A DNA stretch of 11,285 bases, from assembly GCA_030600625.1 (NCBI GenBank), contig JAUVLS010000021.1:1-11285 (forward strand). The letters run 5' to 3'. The translations under genes and the position numbers were made by a program. The notes beneath the pieces were generated by a model that saw nothing but the letters and a program-made list of their open reading frames with translations, did not search any database and was not told where the DNA came from. This DNA is from Bacteroidales bacterium. Lineage in GTDB: Bacteria > Bacteroidota > Bacteroidia > Bacteroidales > UBA12077. Shown one piece after another: positions 7,473-11,285 of this stretch; position 1 is the stretch's first letter, and each line of letters begins with the position of its first letter.

Positions 7473-7493
7473 TTGTCGATATTTGACAAATAT
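7473..7493. promoter_or_regulatory. Candidate operator: perfect 15-bp palindrome in front of the XRE regulator
   Basis: ATATTTGACAAATAT (7479-7493) is a perfect inverted repeat with 7-bp arms around a central A. It overlaps a second inverted repeat, TTGTC (7473-7477) and GACAA (7485-7489), with a 7-bp spacer. The palindrome covers most of the -7 element at 7487-7494 and the expected transcription start, so a bound dimer would block RNA polymerase. The half-site ATTTGAC (7481-7487) occurs again at 7452-7458 across the start codon of the regulator gene. This is the layout expected for an autoregulated controller gene. Binding by the XRE protein is inferred. Confidence 0.55.
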
Positions 7494-7494
7494 A
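7487..7494 (-). promoter_or_regulatory. Bacteroidetes-type -7 promoter element of the R-M cassette
   Basis: Read on the minus strand this is TATATTTG, an exact match to the TAnnTTTG consensus of the Bacteroidetes housekeeping sigma factor. Transcription would start near 7481, leaving a leader of about 27 bases before ATG 7453. The expected TTTG/TTG -33 box 19-21 bp upstream is not seen; the nearest TTG (7506-7508 on the minus strand) is only 11 bp away. The promoter may therefore be weak or need an activator. Confidence 0.5.
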
Positions 7495-7587
7495 TAATAA
7501 TATTTCAATTCTGTTCTTTTGGGGTGGAAAAATTTTACTCTTTTATTTTTTTGCGTTGGATTTTTGTGTTTGGTAAAAATAAATGTG

Positions 7588-7625
7588 TAAAATGTATGGC
7601 TGGTAGTATGAAACACAACATTTTA
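7588..7625 (-). terminator. Weak hairpin after the GmhB-like gene (possible terminator of the upstream operon)
   Basis: TAAAATGT (7588-7595) and ACATTTTA (7618-7625) form a perfect 8-bp inverted repeat with a 22-base loop. It sits immediately past the stop of the GmhB-like gene in the minus-strand direction and is followed on that strand by CACATTTATTTTT, which is T-rich. The stem is AT-rich and the loop large, so this is a poor intrinsic terminator and some readthrough into the R-M cassette is plausible. Confidence 0.3.
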
Positions 7626-7632
7626 AATTTCA
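7598..7632. repeat. Right flanking repeat of the R-M cassette
   Basis: GGCTGGTAGTATGAA (7598-7612) is the partner of the left copy at 4389-4402. Its hairpin arms are TGAAA (7609-7613) and TTTCA (7628-7632), with CATTTTAAA between them. The last three bases of the right arm are the complement of the TGA stop of the GmhB-like gene. The copy overlaps the hairpin described at 7588-7625. The rest of the 7495-7629 gap contains AT-rich sequence with a few G-rich patches and no gene. Confidence 0.35.
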
Positions 7633-8127
7633 GTAATTTTTTTGGTTAATAATCTGATTAACATATTTTTCAATATTTTCATTAAGGCCAACTTTTATCC
7701 CTTTTACACCGGCTTTTTCCGCAGCCTCAACATCTCTTTGTTTATCTCCAATCATAAAAGATTTTTCAGGATCAATATTAAATCGGGCAATTGCTTTTTC
7801 TATTAATAGAGAATCTGGTTTTCGGCAAAGGCATTTTTCATTAACACTATGATGGGGACAATAATATATTTCGGTAAATTCAACATTTACTTTTTTTAAT
7901 TCATCAGCCAGATATTTATGAATATCTTCAACATGTTTATGAGTGTATATTTGTTTAGAGATTCCTCCCTGGTTAGTAATAATAAATAAAAGATAAGCTT
8001 TATCGTATAATTTTTTGAGTGAAGGAATTACTCCATCATTAATTTTAAATTCTTCTAGTTTGTATGTATAATCTCCCGGATCAAAATTAATAACACCGTC
8101 TCTGTCCAGAAAAATAGCTTTGTTCAT
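7630..8127 (-). CDS. gmhB: HAD-family phosphatase, GmhB-like (D-glycero-D-manno-heptose 1,7-bisphosphate 7-phosphatase)
   Basis: The 165-residue protein is a HAD phosphatase of the HisB-N/GmhB subgroup. Visible residues are the catalytic pair D8 and D10 in FLDRDGVIN, the TNQ of motif II (51-53), K103 after a zinc-binding group formed by C90, H92, C99 and C101 (YYCPHH...CLCRKP), and the final IGDKQRDVEAA (126-136) with D128 and D132. The zinc cluster is characteristic of GmhB, which removes the 7-phosphate during ADP-heptose synthesis for lipopolysaccharide. Related enzymes act on other sugar bisphosphates or histidinol phosphate, so the substrate is probable rather than certain. It is the last gene of the four-gene operon, starting 6 bp after the rhomboid gene ends. 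Confidence 0.85.
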   Translation of the reverse strand: MNKAIFLDRDGVINFDPGDYTYKLEEFKINDGVIPSLKKLYDKAYLLFIITNQGGISKQIYTHKHVEDIHKYLADELKKVNVEFTEIYYCPHHSVNEKCLCRKPDSLLIEKAIARFNIDPEKSFMIGDKQRDVEAAEKAGVKGIKVGLNENIEKYVNQIINQKNY

Positions 8128-8133
8128 AAGTAA

Positions 8134-8754
8134 TTATAAGAAATTAAATAACTGACCCAAAAATACATTAATCAATTTAGGTTCTAAAATAATTGGGAAA
8201 AGAAAGCCAAATACAGCACCGATAAAATGTGCATCATGATTTACATTATCGCCACTACGCTTACTCATATAATGAGAATATGCCAGGTAGGCAACTCCTA
8301 AAATAATTCCGGGAATTGGAATAATAGCATATAATTCAATTGCTTGTAAAGGGAAAAAGAATATGTGCGTAAATACAATTGCAGAAACTGCTCCTGATGC
8401 TCCAACGGAATTATACCAGGAATTGTCTTTTTGTTTTTTTATGGTTGTAACAGTAGCAAAAACCATACTTGCAAAATACAATATTACAAATGATAATACA
8501 GGTGATTTTATGATTCCTTCGGTAGCTAATTGTTTAAAAATACTTTCAACTGAACTTCCGAAAGAATAAAGTACAAACATGTTAATAAAAAGATGAATCC
8601 AATCAGCATGTAAGAATCCATGTGATATTATTCTGTACCATTCTTTTTTATGATAAACTGCATAAGGATTGAGTTGTAACTTGTTGAATAATTCCCTGCG
8701 ATTAAATGCTGCAATAGATATTATTGATGTTATTACGATAAGTAAAATTGTCAT
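8134..8754 (-). CDS. Rhomboid-family intramembrane serine protease
   Basis: The 206-residue membrane protein has the full rhomboid signature. It has about six hydrophobic segments, beginning with TILLIVITSIISIAAF. HADWIHLFINMF (49-60) gives the conserved His and Asn of helix 2 (H54, N58). The serine is S120 in GASG (118-121), and the catalytic His is H176 in HDAHFIGAVFG (173-183). WYRIISHGFLH (39-49) just before helix 2 is also typical. Both catalytic residues are present, so it should be an active protease cutting within or near the membrane. The substrate is unknown. It sits between holA (11 bp upstream) and the GmhB-like gene (6 bp downstream) and is probably co-transcribed with both, although no shared function is obvious. 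No Shine-Dalgarno precedes the ATG. Confidence 0.9.
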   Translation of the reverse strand: MTILLIVITSIISIAAFNRRELFNKLQLNPYAVYHKKEWYRIISHGFLHADWIHLFINMFVLYSFGSSVESIFKQLATEGIIKSPVLSFVILYFASMVFATVTTIKKQKDNSWYNSVGASGAVSAIVFTHIFFFPLQAIELYAIIPIPGIILGVAYLAYSHYMSKRSGDNVNHDAHFIGAVFGFLFPIILEPKLINVFLGQLFNFL

Positions 8755-8765
8755 TTTGAAAAATA

Positions 8766-9770
8766 TTAATGAAGAATTTTATAAACCAGTTCTTTTAATA
8801 ATTCTCCATGAGATGTACTAACATTATTAAAGCCTTTTGATTTTAAATCATACTCACGCAGTAAACCAATTACCTCTACCGTTTTTTGGGGATTGTAATT
8901 TTTTGCAGCTTTCTCGTAATCTCCAACAAAATATGGATTTACTTTTAAAGTGGCGGCTACATTTCTTCGATCTCTTTTATCTTTAATAAAATGGTATGTC
9001 AATACTTTGCTATAAAAATAATATAAAGTTGAAATAGTTAATGTAAAGGGGTTATCCTTTGGATTATGGCCAAAATAATTTACAATTCGGTTTGCTTTTA
9101 AAACATTCTTTTGAGTAAGAGCCTTATGTAACTCAAAGTTATTATAATCTTTACTTATTCCTATATTGCGTTCAATATGTGTTGTGGTAATATTAAATTC
9201 ACCATCAGGAAGGGTAATAATTAATTTTTCTAATTCGTTGGCAATTTTACTTAAATCATTGCCCAAATATTCAGTTAGCAACATTCCTGCATTAGGAGCA
9301 ATGCTTCTGTTTCTATTTTTTAAATAACCATTTATCCAAGCCGGAACTTCATTGTCGTATAATTTCTTTGATTCGTATAAAACTCCATTTTCGTTAATAG
9401 CCTTGTAAAGCTTTTTTCTTTTATCAAGAGTTTTATACTTATAGTTTATTACAAGTAATGTAGATTTTAACGGAGCATTTACATAATGAATCAAATCATC
9501 AATATTTTTGATATTTTGAGCCTCTTTTACAATAACAACCTGATGATTTGCCATCATCGGAAATCTTTTGGCAGTATCTATAACAGCATGTATTTCAGTT
9601 TCTTTTCCATACATCACTGTTTGATTAAAAGACTTTTCGGCATCGCTTAATACATTTTCATTTATATATTTTGTTATCAGGTCGATAAAGTAAGGCTCAT
9701 CACCCGATAAAAAATAAATTGGTTTGTAAATTTTGTTTTTTAAGTCAGATAGTATTTGCTCAAAACTCAT
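8766..9770 (-). CDS. holA: DNA polymerase III subunit delta
   Basis: The 334-residue protein matches the delta subunit of the clamp loader, which opens the beta clamp during loading onto DNA. The N-terminus has YFLSGDEPYFIDLI (19-32), typical of delta, then RFPMMANHQVVIVKEAQ (69-85), equivalent to the region that contacts the clamp and core. LLTEYLGNDLSKIANELEKL (164-183) is the conserved collar-linking stretch, and the C-terminal YDLKSKGFNNVSTSHGELL (307-325) has the usual ending. There is no Walker ATP site, as expected for delta. The gene is second in the operon, 12 bp after the AMP nucleosidase gene and 11 bp before the rhomboid gene. The start ATG is preceded by AT-rich sequence. Confidence 0.92.
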   Translation of the reverse strand: MSFEQILSDLKNKIYKPIYFLSGDEPYFIDLITKYINENVLSDAEKSFNQTVMYGKETEIHAVIDTAKRFPMMANHQVVIVKEAQNIKNIDDLIHYVNAPLKSTLLVINYKYKTLDKRKKLYKAINENGVLYESKKLYDNEVPAWINGYLKNRNRSIAPNAGMLLTEYLGNDLSKIANELEKLIITLPDGEFNITTTHIERNIGISKDYNNFELHKALTQKNVLKANRIVNYFGHNPKDNPFTLTISTLYYFYSKVLTYHFIKDKRDRRNVAATLKVNPYFVGDYEKAAKNYNPQKTVEVIGLLREYDLKSKGFNNVSTSHGELLKELVYKILH

Positions 9771-9782
9771 ATTTAAATTCTA

Positions 9783-10553
9783 TTAAAAACGTAAGTGCTT
9801 AACAGATTCTTTATTTTCTCTAATTTCTTTTAACGCTTCAATAGCAATTTTTATATGATCGTCAACGTATTTTTCAGTTACCAGTTTATCACTTTTCGAA
9901 GTTTTAACACCGGTCGAAATCATCGGTTGATCAGTAACCAGTAAAAGTGCTCCTGTTGGTATTTCATTGGCAAAACCTACCACAAAGATAGTTGCTGTTT
10001 CCATATCTATTGCCATTGATCGGGTTTTTTGCAGGTATTTTTTAAATCGTTCATCGTATTCCCAAACACGTTTATTGGTAGTAAATACAGTACCGGTATA
10101 ATAATCTCTTTTGTGATTTCGTATAGCACTGGAAACGGCCATTTGTAGTGCAAAAGCAGGCAAAGCAGGAATCTCAGGTGGTAAAAAATCATTTGAAGTT
10201 CCTTCGCTACGAATAGCGGCAATTGGGATTATCAAATCACCCAGCTCATTTTTCTTTTTTAATCCTCCACATTTACCAAGAAACAGAGCGGCTTTTGGGT
10301 TAATCGCGCTTAATAAATCCATTATTGTTGCAGCATTAGCACTTCCCATTCCAAAATCAATCATTGTTATTCCATCAGCAGTAGCACATTGCATATTAGC
10401 ATTCGGGTCAATGATTTCCACATTGTTCCATTCTGCAAATAATTCCAGGTAATGAGAAAAATTGGTTAATAAAATATATTTCCCGAATTGATCAAGCGCA
10501 CATCCTGTATATCTGGGTAACCAATCTTTTACTATTTCATCTTTTGTTTTCAT
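9783..10553 (-). CDS. amn: AMP nucleosidase, short Bacteroidetes form
   Basis: The 256-residue protein belongs to the PNP/UDP nucleoside phosphorylase superfamily. It corresponds to the short AMP nucleosidase type common in Bacteroidetes, lacking the extra N-terminal domain of the ~480 aa Escherichia coli Amn. Visible parts are DFGMGSANAATIMDLL (66-81), the phosphate/ribose region LFLGKCGG (90-97), GTVFTTNKRVWEYD (154-167), the ribose-binding MAIDMETATIF (180-190) with M184 and E185, and VTDQP (206-210) with D208, the usual purine-contact acid. AMP nucleosidases hydrolyse AMP to adenine and ribose 5-phosphate. The gene leads a minus-strand operon with holA. Its ATG lies 63 bp from the divergent HsdR_N gene, so both promoters must share that gap, in which I saw no consensus -33/-7 pair. 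Confidence 0.85.
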   Translation of the reverse strand: MKTKDEIVKDWLPRYTGCALDQFGKYILLTNFSHYLELFAEWNNVEIIDPNANMQCATADGITMIDFGMGSANAATIMDLLSAINPKAALFLGKCGGLKKKNELGDLIIPIAAIRSEGTSNDFLPPEIPALPAFALQMAVSSAIRNHKRDYYTGTVFTTNKRVWEYDERFKKYLQKTRSMAIDMETATIFVVGFANEIPTGALLLVTDQPMISTGVKTSKSDKLVTEKYVDDHIKIAIEALKEIRENKESVKHLRF

Positions 10554-10616
10554 AGGATGGTATTTTGTTTTAATTCTTTCTTATTTTTATAAACTTAATT
10601 TATAAACAGGTTTTAT

Positions 10617-11072
10617 ATGGAGAGGTTAAATTTACCAACTTATTCATTCAATATAAAATTAATAGAACAAAGAAAATACATTTTTGATTTTATTCGAAAG
10701 AAATTTGTGATATTAACTCCTGAGGAGTGGGTTCGGCAAAATTTTCTAAGATTCCTTGTTGATGACAAAAAATATCCTGCTTCGTTAATTGCTGTTGAGA
10801 TGGAGTTTAAACTTAATAACTTATCAAAAAGGAGCGATGCTGTTATTTATAACAAAAAAGGTTTTCCTTTTTTGATTCTTGAATTTAAAGCACCAGATAT
10901 AAAGATTAACCAAAAAGTATTTGATCAGATTGCAAGATATAATATGAAATTTAATGTTGAATTTTTAATTGTATCCAATGGCTTAGATCATTATTGTTGC
11001 AAGATTGATTATGAAAAACAGAATTACTTTTTTTTAAAGGAAGTGCCTGAATTTAATACAATATCAATCTAG
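10617..11072 (+). CDS. Stand-alone HsdR N-terminal-domain protein (putative PD-(D/E)xK nuclease)
   Basis: The 151-residue protein resembles only the N-terminal nuclease domain of type I restriction R subunits (HSDR_N type). It has no helicase part, and no HsdM or HsdS gene is nearby. An acidic LTPEEWVRQNFLRFL (33-47) is followed by RSDAVIY (72-78) with D74, then LILEFKAPD (86-94) with E89 and K91, which completes a PD-(D/E)xK core. Q104-x3-Y108 in QIARYN is similar to the QxxxY motif of RecB-like nucleases. As far as I recall, Bacteroidetes genomes often carry such a protein beside holA and amn, which argues for a housekeeping role in DNA metabolism rather than restriction. Its biochemical role is not established. 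It is divergent from the amn operon. Confidence 0.85.
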   Translation: MERLNLPTYSFNIKLIEQRKYIFDFIRKKFVILTPEEWVRQNFLRFLVDDKKYPASLIAVEMEFKLNNLSKRSDAVIYNKKGFPFLILEFKAPDIKINQKVFDQIARYNMKFNVEFLIVSNGLDHYCCKIDYEKQNYFFLKEVPEFNTISI

Positions 11073-11098
11073 TTAAAATAAAAAATGAAATTGATTGG

Positions 11099-11285
11099 TT
11101 AATTATCTTTGTTGATTAGTTGAAATATGAACTCATCTTTTTTCCCTTGAGGAAATATAAGCCAGTCTCTTTTTGTACCTATAAGTTTAAAACCTTTGCT
11201 TTGGAATAAATTTAAGCTGTCGATATTATCTTCAGTAATATTGCAATAAAGCTGATGCAATTGCAGGCTATGGAAACTATATTTA
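11099..11285 (-). CDS. GNAT-family N-acetyltransferase-like protein, C-terminal fragment (runs off right edge)
   Basis: A minus-strand frame enters at the window edge and ends at a TAA (complement of 11099-11101), giving 61 residues. It contains SLQLHQLYCNITEDNIDSLN, then LFQSKGFKLIGTKRDWL, and ends DEFIFQLINKDN. An LHQL.C-type strand followed by N..S..LF...GF is the usual end of a GNAT fold, where the Asn-Ser pair leads into the helix that holds the acetyl-CoA site and GF starts the next strand. The substrate is unknown and the N-terminal half lies outside the window. It converges on the HsdR_N gene with a 26-bp gap that shows no convincing terminator. Confidence 0.65.
   Translation of the reverse strand, partial: KYSFHSLQLHQLYCNITEDNIDSLNLFQSKGFKLIGTKRDWLIFPQGKKDEFIFQLINKDN

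Noticed and set aside
7454..7489. Longer start (TTG 7489) for the XRE regulator
   Set aside because: It would place the start codon inside the palindrome and -7 element. ATG 7453 gives the usual N-terminus of the family.
10617..11072. Part of a type I restriction system
   Set aside because: No HsdM, HsdS or helicase region is present, and the protein ends naturally at 151 residues. It is better treated as a stand-alone HsdR_N protein.

Overview
The window looks like chromosomal DNA from a member of the Bacteroidetes, probably a free-living or marine Bacteroidales/Cytophagales-type organism. It is AT-rich. Almost no start codon has a Shine-Dalgarno sequence in front of it, as is usual in this phylum. 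Gene types typical of the phylum are present: a short (~256 aa) AMP nucleosidase beside holA, a stand-alone HsdR N-terminal-domain protein next to that pair, and an NhaC antiporter with a signal peptide and an extra N-terminal domain. At least one -7 element matches the Bacteroidetes consensus TAnnTTTG exactly. The species cannot be named from the sequence alone.

Left part (1-4350), ordinary housekeeping genes in alternating orientation. A possible secreted or membrane protein runs off the left edge on the minus strand. Divergent to it is a MESH1-type small alarmone hydrolase (+). An NhaC-family Na+/H+ antiporter (-) converges on the hydrolase. A 259-bp divergent intergenic region follows, then a YqgE/AlgH-family protein (+) and a class IV PLP aminotransferase/lyase (-) that converges on it. 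At both convergent junctions the two stop codons overlap on a shared TTAA.

Middle part (4351-7629), a compact type II restriction-modification cassette, all minus strand. Transcription order is XRE-family regulator, then an m4C/m6A-type (SPPY) methyltransferase, then a TdeIII-like restriction endonuclease. Both gene junctions are TAATG, where stop and start overlap by one base, which suggests translational coupling. In front of the regulator an exact TAnnTTTG box is overlapped by a perfect 15-bp palindrome, a good candidate for an autoregulatory operator. Short related sequences flank the cassette on both sides and may be footprints of its insertion.

Right part (7630-11285). A tight minus-strand operon with 6-12 bp gaps reads AMP nucleosidase, holA (DNA polymerase III delta), a rhomboid protease and a GmhB-like HAD phosphatase. 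Divergent from it is a small PD-(D/E)xK protein of the HsdR_N type. The C-terminus of a GNAT-like protein enters from the right edge on the minus strand.

I see no RNA gene, insertion sequence, CRISPR array or prophage. Nothing here is clearly an undescribed multi-gene system. The parts most worth a second look are the control region of the R-M cassette, its flanking repeats, the orphan HsdR_N protein and the extra domain on the NhaC antiporter.
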